In this document: positions 1 to 7,300 of the stretch, one piece after another | Position numbering within the stretch: the stretch's first letter is position 1 | Layout of the letters: each line of letters opens with the position of its first letter | NCBI GenBank assembly: GCA_017302015.1 | Contig: JAFLEE010000106.1 | Span: forward strand, 1-14,522 | From: Spirochaetota bacterium | Lineage (GTDB): Bacteria > Spirochaetota > UBA12135 > COTS27 > JAFLEE01 | DNA length: 14,522 nt | Reading direction: 5' to 3' | Notes under the pieces: model-generated | The model's database searches: none | What the model saw: only the letters and a program-made list of their open reading frames with translations | Told to the model about the DNA's origin: nothing | Position numbers and translations under genes: made by a program

Positions 1-30
1 ATAGCCCCATTTTTTTCCATTTCCACGATT

Positions 31-46
31 GGCTCCTAAAAGAGCC
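31..46. other. Short hairpin GGCTC/GAGCC upstream of the ilv promoter
   Basis: A 5-bp inverted repeat GGCTC (31-35) and GAGCC (42-46) encloses the loop CTAAAA. It has no immediate T-run, though GATTTTTAG follows about 15 bases later. It may be the tail end of a terminator of a gene to the left of the window, or chance. Nothing else is recognised in bases 1-50. Confidence 0.25.
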
Positions 47-51
47 GACCG

Positions 52-114
52 TTTCGTCCGGATTTTTAGTTGAGGCAATGGGGGGCTTTCGTCCGGAATT
101 CTGGTGATGCAATG
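52..114. repeat. Two imperfect direct repeats just upstream of the ilv promoter
   Basis: The 11-mer TTTCGTCCGGA occurs exactly at 52-62 and again at 87-97. The similarity continues: each copy is followed 12-13 bases later by GCAATG (75-80 and 109-114), so the units are about 28-29 bases long, start 35 bases apart and differ by one indel and a few substitutions. The second copy ends 7 bases before the -35 box of the promoter at 122. The position suggests paired binding sites for an activator or repressor of the ilv transcript, but no known operator is recognised. A small tandem duplication is the alternative. Confidence 0.55.
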
Positions 115-121
115 CGATTCC

Positions 122-150
122 TTGACACGACGGCATTCATTCATTAAGAT
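122..150 (+). promoter_or_regulatory. Sigma70-type promoter of the ilv leader/ilvB transcript
   Basis: A perfect -35 box TTGACA (122-127) is followed by a 17-base spacer and the -10 box TAAGAT (145-150), five of six matches to TATAAT. The start of transcription would fall near 156-158, about 12 bases before the first leader-peptide ATG at 169. That leaves no room for a normal Shine-Dalgarno element, and none is seen. Confidence 0.8.
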
Positions 151-168
151 AAGCCCAAGAACCGCCCC

Positions 169-234
169 ATGAACCAAGTGCTGATCGTCCCCCATCTCCT
201 GCTGGTCGTCGTCGACCGGAGCACCCGGCTGTAG
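169..234 (+). CDS. Branched-chain amino acid leader peptide 1 (attenuator 1)
   Basis: This 21-codon ORF starts about 12 bases after the predicted transcription start and ends at TAG (232-234). Eleven of its 21 residues are Val, Leu or Ile, including the unbroken run LLLVVV (residues 10-15) and VLIV (4-7). This is the hallmark of ilv-type leader peptides such as E. coli IlvL and IvbL, in which ribosome stalling at BCAA codons senses charged tRNA. It is followed at once by a possible antiterminator and a strong intrinsic terminator. There is no clear Shine-Dalgarno, so translation may start in a near-leaderless way. The bases under codons 12-18 can also fold into a 7-bp hairpin (202-208 with 213-219, loop TCGT), which could serve as the polymerase pause element. 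The peptide itself is unlikely to have a function beyond being translated. Confidence 0.85.
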   Translation: MNQVLIVPHLLLVVVDRSTRL

Positions 235-273
235 AGGCTCGTTCCTTTGTGAGTGAACCAGCCCCTGACGGCC
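227..273 (+). promoter_or_regulatory. Proposed antiterminator of attenuator 1
   Basis: Bases 227-239 (GGCTGTAGAGGCT) can pair with 260-273 (AGCCCCTGACGGCC), with A268 bulged, one A-C mismatch at 235 and two G-U pairs. This would tie up the 5' arm of the terminator. The upstream strand overlaps the leader stop codon. A ribosome stalled on codons 10-15 would leave it free, so readthrough follows. A ribosome that reaches the stop would cover it, so the terminator forms. This matches classical attenuation logic. Pairing was done by eye. Confidence 0.6.
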
Positions 274-296
274 CGCGCCGCAGGGGCTTTTTTTTT
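260..296 (+). terminator. Intrinsic terminator of attenuator 1
   Basis: AGCCCCTG (260-267) pairs with CAGGGGCT (281-288). The inner CGGC (269-272) pairs with GCCG (277-280) across the loop CCGC, with A268 bulged. This makes 12 bp. Nine T (288-296) follow directly, with more T after a GC. It lies 26 bases after the stop codon of leader peptide 1 and before any large gene, as expected of an attenuator. Confidence 0.9.
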
Positions 297-303
297 GCTT
301 TTT

Positions 304-309
304 GAGGAG
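304..309 (+). promoter_or_regulatory. Ribosome binding site of leader peptide 2
   Basis: GAGGAG lies 7 bases before the ATG at 317 and just after the T-tract of terminator 1. It fixes the start of the second leader and exists in RNA only when polymerase has passed attenuator 1. Confidence 0.75.
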
Positions 310-316
310 TATTCGG

Positions 317-454
317 ATGAAACATCGCCATTGGAAGAAGCCGACTAGAATCCGGATCATCCCCCGGCCGTCGGCGCCGCTATGCCCGCGCTCCATCCCC
401 GCTTGCCGGGTCGTCGTTCCCGTCGTCCTGCTGCCCGTCCGCAGCCCGCCATAG
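317..454 (+). CDS. Branched-chain amino acid leader peptide 2 (attenuator 2)
   Basis: This 45-residue ORF has a good Shine-Dalgarno (GAGGAG) and ends at TAG (452-454). Its first part is basic (MKHRHWKK at the start) and has scattered Ile codons (12, 14, 15, 27). Near the end, residues 32-41 read VVVPVVLLPV: eight branched-chain residues in ten, about 11 codons before the stop in the middle of the run. It lies between two intrinsic terminators and 84 bases ahead of ilvB. I read it as a second ilv-type leader peptide that controls the terminator at 477-515. It is longer than the textbook leaders and very rich in Pro and Arg, so Pro or Arg codons might also influence stalling. No similarity to a functional protein family is recognised. 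Confidence 0.75.
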   Translation: MKHRHWKKPTRIRIIPRPSAPLCPRSIPACRVVVPVVLLPVRSPP

Positions 455-459
455 CGGCC

Positions 460-481
460 CCTTCCAACCCCGCTGGAAAGG
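460..481 (+). promoter_or_regulatory. Proposed antiterminator of attenuator 2
   Basis: CCTTCC (460-465) can pair with GGAAAGG (475-481), A479 bulged, with a 9-base loop. This would capture the first five bases of the terminator 2 stem. A ribosome at the leader stop (452-454) would cover 460-465, whereas one stalled in the Val/Leu run (410-439) would not. The pairing is weaker than that of attenuator 1 and was found by eye. Confidence 0.4.
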
Positions 482-515
482 CCCCTGTGGTGAAAACCAT
501 GGGGGCCTTTTTTTT
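477..515 (+). terminator. Intrinsic terminator of attenuator 2
   Basis: AAAGGCCCC (477-485) pairs with GGGGCCTTT (502-510) and the stem continues through two G-T pairs to TGGT/ACCA (488-491 with 496-499), closing on a GAAA tetraloop (492-495). That gives about 15 bp. T runs from 508 to 515. It ends 23 bases before the ilvB start, so it can only act as an attenuator of ilvB. Confidence 0.9.
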
Positions 516-538
516 ACCCCAACCGAAAGGAAATGAAC

Positions 539-2257
539 ATGAACTTAAACGGCGCCCAGATCCTCACCGGCCTCCTCGAGCGGGCCGGCATCCGCACCCT
601 CTCCGGCATCCCCGGAGGGGCCATCCTCCCGCTCTACGATGCCCTCGCCCAAAGCGGCATCCGCCACATCCTCGCCCGCCACGAACAGGGGGCCGGTTTC
701 ATCGCCCAGGGGATGAGCCGCGCTTCGGGTCGCGCGGGCGTGGCCATCGCGACCTCCGGCCCCGGGGTGACGAACCTCCTCACCGCCCTCGCCGATGCCT
801 GGCTCGACAGCATCCCCATGCTCGCCATCACGGCCCAGGTGCCCACCGGCCTCATCGGCACCCGCGCGTTCCAGGAGGTGGACACCCTCGCCCTCGCCGC
901 CCCCATCACGAAGCGGTGCTGGCGCGCCAAGAGCGCCCGGTCCATCCTCCAGATCCTCCCCGAAGCGTTCCGCGTGGCCATGGACGGCAAGCCCGGGCCG
1001 GTGCTCCTCGACATCCCGAAGGATGTGTTCCTCGATACCTGGGAATTCTCCGTGTGGCCCGAAATATCGAACGGGCGGCCCGGGAAGAACGGCCGCCTCC
1101 CCGATCGCCCCGCCTTGTTGAACGCGGCGCGCCTCATCCGCGAGTCCGAGCGCCCCATGATCTATTTGGGCGGCGGCGCCCGCCATGGCGCGTGCGACGC
1201 GGTGGCCGCCTTCGCCCGCAAGAACGGCATCCCGGTGGCCACGACCCTCCAAGGGCTCGATTTGTTCCCCGCCGGGGATCCCCTCCGCCTCGGCATGCTC
1301 GGCATGCACGGCAGCCGCGCCACGAATCTCCTCGTCGCCGAGGCCGACCTCCTCATCGCCCTCGGGGCCCGCTTCGACGACCGGGCGACGGGGAAGCTCC
1401 AGGCCTTCGCCGAGGGGGCGCGCATCATCCACTGCGATCTCGATGCGGGGGAGATCGGCCGGCTCCGAGCGGTCGATCAGGCCCTCCCCGGGGATCTCGC
1501 CTCCGTGCTAGAGGCGCTCCTTCCGCTCATCCCCGAAAACCCCCGCACGACCTGGCGGGCCCAAAGGGAGTTCTTCCGCAGCGAGTTCCCGGCGGGGGAA
1601 GGCATGACGGATTCGCCCTTCGACGCCGGGCGCCTCATCCGGGCCGCCGCCCGCTCGCTCCCCGAGGACGCTTTCCTCACCACCGACGTGGGACAGCACC
1701 AGATGTGGGTGGCCCAACACTTCCCGTTCCAAAAACCGGGGACCTTCCTCACCTCCGGCGGCCTCGGCACCATGGGCTTCGGCCTTCCCGCCGCCATCGG
1801 AGCGGCCCTCGCCTACCCGGGACGCCGGGCGGCCTGCTTCACCGGCGACGGGTCGATCCTCATGAACCTCCAGGAACTCGCCACCTTGGCCGAGCACCGC
1901 CTCCCCGTGGCGATCCTCCTCATGGACAACGGGCACCTCGGCATGGTGCGCCAGCAACAGGAACTCTTCTACGGGGACCGCACCATCGCCTCGAGCCTCG
2001 CCCATGCGCCTGATTTCTGCGCCCTCGCCCGCGCCTTCGGCATCGAAGCGTTGGACCTCGGGGGATCGGAGGACCCCGAGGCCTGCCTCGCCGAGGCGCT
2101 CGCCCGCCATCCCGAGGGGCCCCTCTTCGTGCGCCTACCGATCCCCCCGAAGGCCAACGTGTGGCCGATGGTGGCCCCCGGAGCGGCAAACACGGAGATG
2201 CTCGGGGAGTCGCCCGCGGCGGCAAGTTCCAAGCCTCAGGAGCAGGCGGTGCGGTAA
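539..2257 (+). CDS. ilvB: Acetolactate synthase, catalytic (large) subunit
   Basis: IlvB condenses two pyruvate to 2-acetolactate, or pyruvate with 2-oxobutyrate to acetohydroxybutyrate. This is the first common step of valine, leucine and isoleucine synthesis, using thiamine diphosphate, Mg2+ and FAD in the cytoplasm. The sequence follows E. coli IlvB along its full length: SGIPGGAILPLYDAL near the N-terminus, the catalytic Glu in ARHEQGAGF (residue 49 from this start), TTDVGQHQMW, TSGGLGTMGFGLPAAIGAA, the ThDP motif GDGS (Asp437) with its partner Asn464, and PGAANTEMLGE near the end. The last 15 or so residues are an extra Ala/Ser/Gln-rich tail. The start at 539 is preferred because AAAGGA (526-531) lies 7 bases before it; ATG 533 would be only 1 base away. 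Two serial attenuators precede the gene. No small regulatory subunit gene (ilvN/ilvH) follows in the window, so it must be encoded elsewhere or be absent. Confidence 0.95.
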   Translation: MNLNGAQILTGLLERAGIRTLSGIPGGAILPLYDALAQSGIRHILARHEQGAGFIAQGMSRASGRAGVAIATSGPGVTNLLTALADAWLDSIPMLAITAQVPTGLIGTRAFQEVDTLALAAPITKRCWRAKSARSILQILPEAFRVAMDGKPGPVLLDIPKDVFLDTWEFSVWPEISNGRPGKNGRLPDRPALLNAARLIRESERPMIYLGGGARHGACDAVAAFARKNGIPVATTLQGLDLFPAGDPLRLGMLGMHGSRATNLLVAEADLLIALGARFDDRATGKLQAFAEGARIIHCDLDAGEIGRLRAVDQALPGDLASVLEALLPLIPENPRTTWRAQREFFRSEFPAGEGMTDSPFDAGRLIRAAARSLPEDAFLTTDVGQHQMWVAQHFPFQKPGTFLTSGGLGTMGFGLPAAIGAALAYPGRRAACFTGDGSILMNLQELATLAEHRLPVAILLMDNGHLGMVRQQQELFYGDRTIASSLAHAPDFCALARAFGIEALDLGGSEDPEACLAEALARHPEGPLFVRLPIPPKANVWPMVAPGAANTEMLGESPAAASSKPQEQAVR

Positions 2258-2268
2258 GGAGGCGGCAT

Positions 2269-2288
2269 CTTGGCCCGATCGGGCCGAG
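2269..2288. other. Palindrome/hairpin after ilvB
   Basis: GGCCCGATCGGGCC (2272-2285) is a perfect 14-base palindrome, and the flanks extend the hairpin to about 8 bp around a GATC loop. It begins 12 bases after the ilvB stop. No T-run follows, so it is not a standard intrinsic terminator. It could be an RNA-stabilising 3' hairpin, a Rho-related end or a dyad operator. Confidence 0.4.
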
Positions 2289-2309
2289 AGCGGGTCGGGA
2301 TCGGCGGGC

Positions 2310-2329
2310 CGCGGGTTAAAACCCCCGCG
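2310..2329. other. GC-rich hairpin in the ilvB to dehydrogenase gap
   Basis: CGCGGG (2310-2315) pairs with CCCGCG (2324-2329) around the loop TTAAAACC. Like the hairpin at 2269-2288 it has no T-tract. The two together fill most of the 132-base gap and may jointly end or protect the ilvB message. Confidence 0.35.
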
Positions 2330-2389
2330 CCTCGCCGGTCCCGGGAATCGGCGCCCCAAATCTCGCCGGTGATATTAATATAGCGCCGG

Positions 2390-3634
2390 ATGCCCCGCGC
2401 CAAAGGCAAGCACTTCTTCGGCTTCGGCCTCGGCCCCCTCCAGGCCGGCCTCTTCCTGCTCGAGGCCTGGCGGAGCAAGAAGTTCACCCGCCTCACCGTG
2501 TGCGAGATCGACCCGCGTCTCGTCGAGGCCCTCAAGCATGGCCGCCTCACCGTCAACGTCGCCGGAGAGAACGGGCTCGCCCCGGTGGTCATCGACGGCG
2601 TCGAGGTCCTCCACCCACTGCGCGACGCGGCCACGGCGGTCCAGCGCATCCGCGAGAGCGACGAACTGGCCACCTCCCTCCCCCACGTGCTCTCCTACCA
2701 GAACGGGGAGCCGAGCCCGGCCGATCTCCTGGCGCGCGGCCTCGACGGCTCCCGCCCGCGGGCCATCTATACCGCCGAGAACCACCCCCACGCCGCCGAG
2801 ATCCTCAAGGCCGACGTGCTCAAACGCCGCCTGCTGCCCCAAGACACCGTCTTCCTCGGCACGGTGATCGGCCGCATGGCCGCCACGGTGCGCGACCCCG
2901 CCGCCATCGCCGAACGCCGCCTCGCCCCCATCGCCCCCGGCATCCCCGCCGCCGTCGTGGCCGAATCCTTCGACCGCATCCTCGTGGCGAAGAACCCCCT
3001 GCGCAATTTCGAATCGGGATTCCCCGCCTTCACGCCCAAGGCCGACCTCGCCCCCTACGCCGAGGTGCATCTCTACGGCCATATCGCGGCCCACGCCGTG
3101 CTGGCCTGGGAAGCCCACCGCCGCGGCCTCGCCACCATGGACGAGGTGCGCGAGCGGCCCGAAATGCTCTTCCTCGGCGAACGGCTCTTCGACGAGTGCG
3201 CCCGTACGCTCCTGACGCGCCATAAGGGCGTGTGGGACCCCCTCTTCACCGAGGCCGGCTTCCGCAACGAGGGGCGCGCGGTGCTGCGGCGCATCACCAG
3301 CCCCTACCTGCGCGACCCCGTGCTGCGCATCATCCGCGATCCCGCCCGCAAACTCATGCCCCGGGACCGCCTCGTCGGCCCCGTTTCATTGGCGATGGAG
3401 GGGGGGATGAAGAGCGCCCTCTTTCCCGTCGGCGCGGGCATGGCCCTCGAGGAACTCGTGCGCCACCCCGACCAGGCCCCCCCGGCCGCCCGCAAATCCC
3501 TGGCCGGACGTCGCATGACGCGGGACCGCTTCGAGGCCATCCTCGACATCCTCTGGGATCTGGAGGGCACCGCCTCTCCAGAGACCGCCGTGCGGGAACT
3601 CCTCTGGGAAGGCTTCCGTTCGGCCATGGGTTGA
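2390..3634 (+). CDS. Divergent mannitol(-1-phosphate) dehydrogenase superfamily protein
   Basis: This 414-residue protein has the layout of the polyol-specific long-chain dehydrogenases, such as mannitol-1-phosphate 5-dehydrogenase. An N-terminal Rossmann motif GFGLGPLQAG (11-20) is followed by an acidic strand end VCEID (38-41), AENHPHAAEIL (129-139, compare ACEN in MtlD), and a C-terminal half with SPYLRD (304-309) and RKLMPRDRLVGP (320-331), which match the NPYLKD and RKLSAGDRLIKP blocks of E. coli MtlD. The family's catalytic signature is Lys-x4-Asn-x2-His. Here the aligned stretch HLYGHIAAH (227-235) keeps the last His but has His227 for Lys and Ile232 for Asn. Activity as a classical polyol dehydrogenase is therefore doubtful, and the substrate is unknown. 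No Shine-Dalgarno is seen; an AT-rich TATTAATATA lies 8-17 bases before the ATG. The transglutaminase-like gene follows 8 bases later. Confidence 0.65.
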   Translation: MPRAKGKHFFGFGLGPLQAGLFLLEAWRSKKFTRLTVCEIDPRLVEALKHGRLTVNVAGENGLAPVVIDGVEVLHPLRDAATAVQRIRESDELATSLPHVLSYQNGEPSPADLLARGLDGSRPRAIYTAENHPHAAEILKADVLKRRLLPQDTVFLGTVIGRMAATVRDPAAIAERRLAPIAPGIPAAVVAESFDRILVAKNPLRNFESGFPAFTPKADLAPYAEVHLYGHIAAHAVLAWEAHRRGLATMDEVRERPEMLFLGERLFDECARTLLTRHKGVWDPLFTEAGFRNEGRAVLRRITSPYLRDPVLRIIRDPARKLMPRDRLVGPVSLAMEGGMKSALFPVGAGMALEELVRHPDQAPPAARKSLAGRRMTRDRFEAILDILWDLEGTASPETAVRELLWEGFRSAMG

Positions 3635-3642
3635 ACCCCACC

Positions 3643-4338
3643 ATGCGCGCGCGGGACTTCCTGCTTCTCCTGGTGATGGGTCGCGCCCTGCTTGGCGCCG
3701 AAGAGAGCCCGCTGGATTTTTCGGACCCCGCCCGATTCCTGCTCCCGGGCCCGCAGTCCGAGCTCGTCGAGGCCGGCCCCATTCTGCGGGCCTGCGGATC
3801 CCCCGGGGCGACGCTTTCGGGCATCCGCCGGGTCGTGGAGTGGAAAAAATCTTGGCGCAATGAACCCGCCGGGGGGCGGTGGGTCGGCACGCGTACGGTC
3901 CGTTCGCTCATCGAGAGCCGGCTTCTCACCGGCTGCCACGACCACGCCCTGCTGCTCTCCGCCGTCCTGCGTGCCATCGGGATCCCGGCCCTCATGGTGG
4001 ACTGCGCCGGGCTCGAATGGGCCCGTGATTTTCCCGATCGCCGGCGGGACTTCGCGGGGCACGTCTTCGTCCTGGCGTGGGTCGAGAAACGCTGGATCCT
4101 GCTGGATTCCACCTCCTACCGCTATCTCGATCCCTTCGATCCCCATAGCGACCGGTTCCGTTTCCCCGTCGGCGACCAGGAGCGTTTTGCCGTGCTCTTC
4201 CGGGGGATCGATCCGGCCTCGTACGGGGTGACGAATCTGCTCGCGCTCAACCGGGCCATGGAGCGCCTCTCCGATGGCCTGCGCGGCGGGCCCGAACCGG
4301 CGATGCCCGCCCGTCTCGGCCCCCTTCATCTCCCCTGA
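3643..4338 (+). CDS. Exported transglutaminase-like (papain-fold) protein
   Basis: This 231-residue protein begins with an apparent signal peptide (MRARDFLLLLVMGRALLGA, residues 1-19). Its core matches the transglutaminase-like superfamily: Cys98 in LLTGCHDHALLLSAVLRAIG, where the catalytic Cys starts a long helix, then His140 in AGHVFVLAWV and Asp155 in WILLDST. The triad is thus intact. Bacterial members act as cysteine proteases, peptidoglycan amidases or cross-linkers; the substrate cannot be read here. The gene starts 8 bases after the stop of the dehydrogenase-like gene without a clear Shine-Dalgarno, so the two are probably co-transcribed and perhaps coupled in translation. Its end is 4 bases from the end of the convergent large minus-strand gene, and a short TGATC/GATCA inverted repeat (4336-4350) spans both stops. 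A periplasmic or surface location is inferred from the signal peptide. Confidence 0.75.
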   Translation: MRARDFLLLLVMGRALLGAEESPLDFSDPARFLLPGPQSELVEAGPILRACGSPGATLSGIRRVVEWKKSWRNEPAGGRWVGTRTVRSLIESRLLTGCHDHALLLSAVLRAIGIPALMVDCAGLEWARDFPDRRRDFAGHVFVLAWVEKRWILLDSTSYRYLDPFDPHSDRFRFPVGDQERFAVLFRGIDPASYGVTNLLALNRAMERLSDGLRGGPEPAMPARLGPLHLP

Positions 4339-4342
4339 TCCG

Positions 4343-7300
4343 TCAGATCAGGCCGACCTTCTGCAGGAAGGCCCCCACGGTCTCCTTCTCGATGACGAGG
4401 CCCGCGGCGATGGCGTCGCCCAGGGGCTTCTTGAGGATTTCCTTATAGCGCGCGGTGAAATTGATGGCGTTGAAATAATTGAAGTCCTTGCGCAATCCCT
4501 TGAGCGGCACGAGGTACTGGGCCTCGATCTCTTCCCGGACCCGGGCGAAGTGCGAGCGGGCTCGCTCGGCCGGGGTGAAGCGGGCGAGTTTTTCGAGGAG
4601 TTCAAGCATATTCTTGGCGTAATTGATGCGGGGGATCACGGTCTTCAGGATGAAGGTCCGAAGTTCGGGGGTCTTCGCCTCGGCCCGCTCCTTCTGGAGG
4701 AAATGGTACTGCTCGTTGAAGAGTTCCCGGGGATTTCCCGCCGCGTGCTTGGCCACCAGGCCCTGCAGGTTGAGGTCCATCTTCTTGTAGAACTCCTTCA
4801 TCACCGCGTCGGCGTCCACCGTCTCGGCGGGCCGGGCGGGAGGGCGGGCCGCGGCGCTCGCCGTCGTGCGGGGTTCCTCGCCATCTTCCCCCGAGCTCTC
4901 GGGATCCGCCTCGCTCGGGCGGGCGGCGCGCTTCTGGGCGCCGAGGGCCTTCGCTTCCTCGATGGATTTCCGAAACGCGTCGATGGCGCGGTGGACCCCC
5001 TCCCGCCGCTCCTGCGGCCAATCCGACCGGGCCGCGCATTGGGTTTGGAAGACCGCGAGCAGGGCCGCCCGTTCCCGATCCTCCAGCGCCGCGCGGCGGA
5101 TCCCCACGAGGACCAGGTCGGGGTCGCTCCCGCGAAGGAGGGAGCGGTAGCGGGGAAGCCGGTCCAGGGCCGCCTCGATCTCCCCGGCGTCCGCCCCCGA
5201 GAGTTTCTCGAGTTCCGAGAGTTCGTCACCCGGCGCCCCGTCGCCCCGGGGCGCCATGGCGGTCGGGAGCTCCTTATAGCGTTCCAGCCGCATGGCGTGG
5301 AAATCCAGGATCTTCTGGATGGGCGGGGAGAGGAGCCTGCGCCGCTCCAGGAGTTCGCGCAATTTCGCCAGGAATTTGTGCTTCACCGCGGGCACCCACG
5401 CCCGGCGGAAGAGTTCCAACAGCACGTCCTTCACCCAGGCCTCGAGCTTCTCCGCCTCGAGATCCGCCGCCGCGGCCGCGGGCAGGAAAGCCCGCCCGAA
5501 GGATTCCAGGCTGCCGAGTTTTTCCATCCCCGCCTCGGCCTGGGCGGATTCCTGGGCGATGCGGGTGCGGATGAGATCTTCCACCGCGGGCCCGTCCAGG
5601 GGCGTGACCTTTCCCCGTTCCACGAATTCCCGCTCGGAAGCCGCCAGGAGCGCCTCCCGGCTGGGGATCGCCTCCTCGTCGGGGAGGAGGAGGAGGCCCA
5701 GGATCTGGCGGGCCTTCTTGCGCACCACCAGGGCCTCGCCCGCGTCTTCCATGACCGCGGACAGGAAGGCCGCCTTCTGCGCGAGGCACTCCTCGGGATC
5801 GGGATGGCGCTCCTCCAATTCCTTGAGGCCGTCGAAGAGCCGTTGGAAGCGGGCGAGTTCGCTCAGTTCCGCCTTGTAGCTATCGCGGATATTGGCCAGG
5901 AGTTCCATGAGGCGCAGGCGCGCCCGCGCGGCCGGTTCCGGCTCGGCGAGGAGGGCCTCGGCCCCCGGGTAACTTTCCATGAGGCGCACCAGGCGATCGC
6001 CGCTGGAGAGCACCTCGTCGAGGAAGGCCACCGCATCTCCCGGGGTGAGGGCGTCGAGCCAATGCTTTTCCAACCAGCGCAGGAAGGCGCGGGGATTGAA
6101 ACTATCTTTGGCGACCAGGGCGTAGAGCCGATCCCGCGTTTGGGGTTCCGTATGGAGGAAACTGCGCAAGGCCCCCAGGATGAGGCGCTCTTTTTCCCGC
6201 TCGGGGGTCTCGGCGCGCAGGCCAAGGCTATCTTCGAGGCTCACTCGGCCGCATTCCAGATCGAATCGTTCGGCCTTCTTCCGTAAAAGCGCGGCCCCGG
6301 TTTTCAGGGATGACGCCCGTGCCCGCGGAAGAGGCTCGGCCGATGCCGTCGACGACGGGCTGGGATTTTCCTCCCCCCCAATCGCCGGACTTATTTGTTC
6401 TCCCGTGGGAACCGGGTGTTGACTCGTCAACGATCGTTTCTTCGCCGGTTCCGTCGGCACATTGAAAAGCACCGTACGGCCGACAGGGTCCGCCTCCGCC
6501 GCGGCGCCGATTCCCGTGACCTTGGGGGGCGGTGGGGCTTTCCCCTCGGCTCCCGTTCGAAGGGAGTTTTCCGATTTCGCGGGGGCCTGGGCGACCCCGA
6601 GGGTTTTGGCGGAAGCGGTCGAACGCGCTTGCGCCGTTGGAATCGGCTCGATGCTTTTTCCGGCCTTCGATGCACTATCCCCAGCGGTTTCAGGAAGCCC
6701 TTGTTCCGTGGGGGATGCGGCGTTCGCCTCCGATTCAATGATCGTTTCCGATGGCGCGGTTTCATTCCCTTGGCTCGGGATTGCTTCCGAACCGCTTCCG
6801 GGTTCCTCCTCGCCAGAAGACTCCTCTCGCGGTCCATCCTTAACTTCCCCTGGCGCCTCCGCGGCGGCCTCGTCTTCCGGGGAGTTTGCCGGTTCTCCGA
6901 CCGATTCGCCGGTCGTGGGACCTGGTCGTCCATCATCCTCGGCCTCGGTGCGAAGCGGCGCATCATCCGTTGCCCCGGTATCGCTCGCCCCGCCGGAGTT
7001 TAGGAGTTCGGCGATCGCCTCATCGGTGATCTCCGAGACGGGCGCCCCGCCGCCGGGAGCCAGGAATTTGGCCTCGTCGGCGAGGCATTTGGCGTAGGGC
7101 CATTCCCCCGAAGCGCATTGCGCGTAGGTCGCCATGAGTTTCGCCGCCGCATCCGCGAGGGCGCTCTGGTTCTTCATTTCCGCGACGACTTTCTTGCAAT
7201 AGCGGATCTTACTGGCGAGGCTCAGCGCCGCGTTCCCCTGGGTGCGCTGGTCGATGGTCGCCAGATTCTCGGAGAGCCTTTTCAGGAGCCCCGCGGCCTT

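Noticed and set aside
137-331. A 64-codon minus-strand frame across the first attenuator
   Set aside because: It reads through a terminator stem and T-tract and has no ribosome site. The plus-strand leader peptide explains the region better.
150-532. A T-box riboswitch in front of ilvB
   Set aside because: No T-box consensus (AGGGTGG-like followed by ACCGCG) or long specifier stem was found. Two translated leaders rich in BCAA codons explain the terminators instead.
382-2013. A 543-codon plus-strand frame overlapping leader 2 and ilvB
   Set aside because: Its product is almost entirely Arg/Pro/His/Gly, as expected for an off-frame reading of GC-rich coding DNA. The ilvB frame over the same bases is beyond doubt.
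4336-4350. A bidirectional terminator between the convergent genes
   Set aside because: TGATC/GATCA is only 5 bp and has no T-run on either side, so it is too weak to call.
4274-6286. A 670-codon open frame on the plus strand
   Set aside because: It is antisense to the 1396-residue minus-strand gene. Its product has the repetitive Gly/Glu/Leu/His-rich composition typical of GC-rich shadow frames and no recognisable motif.
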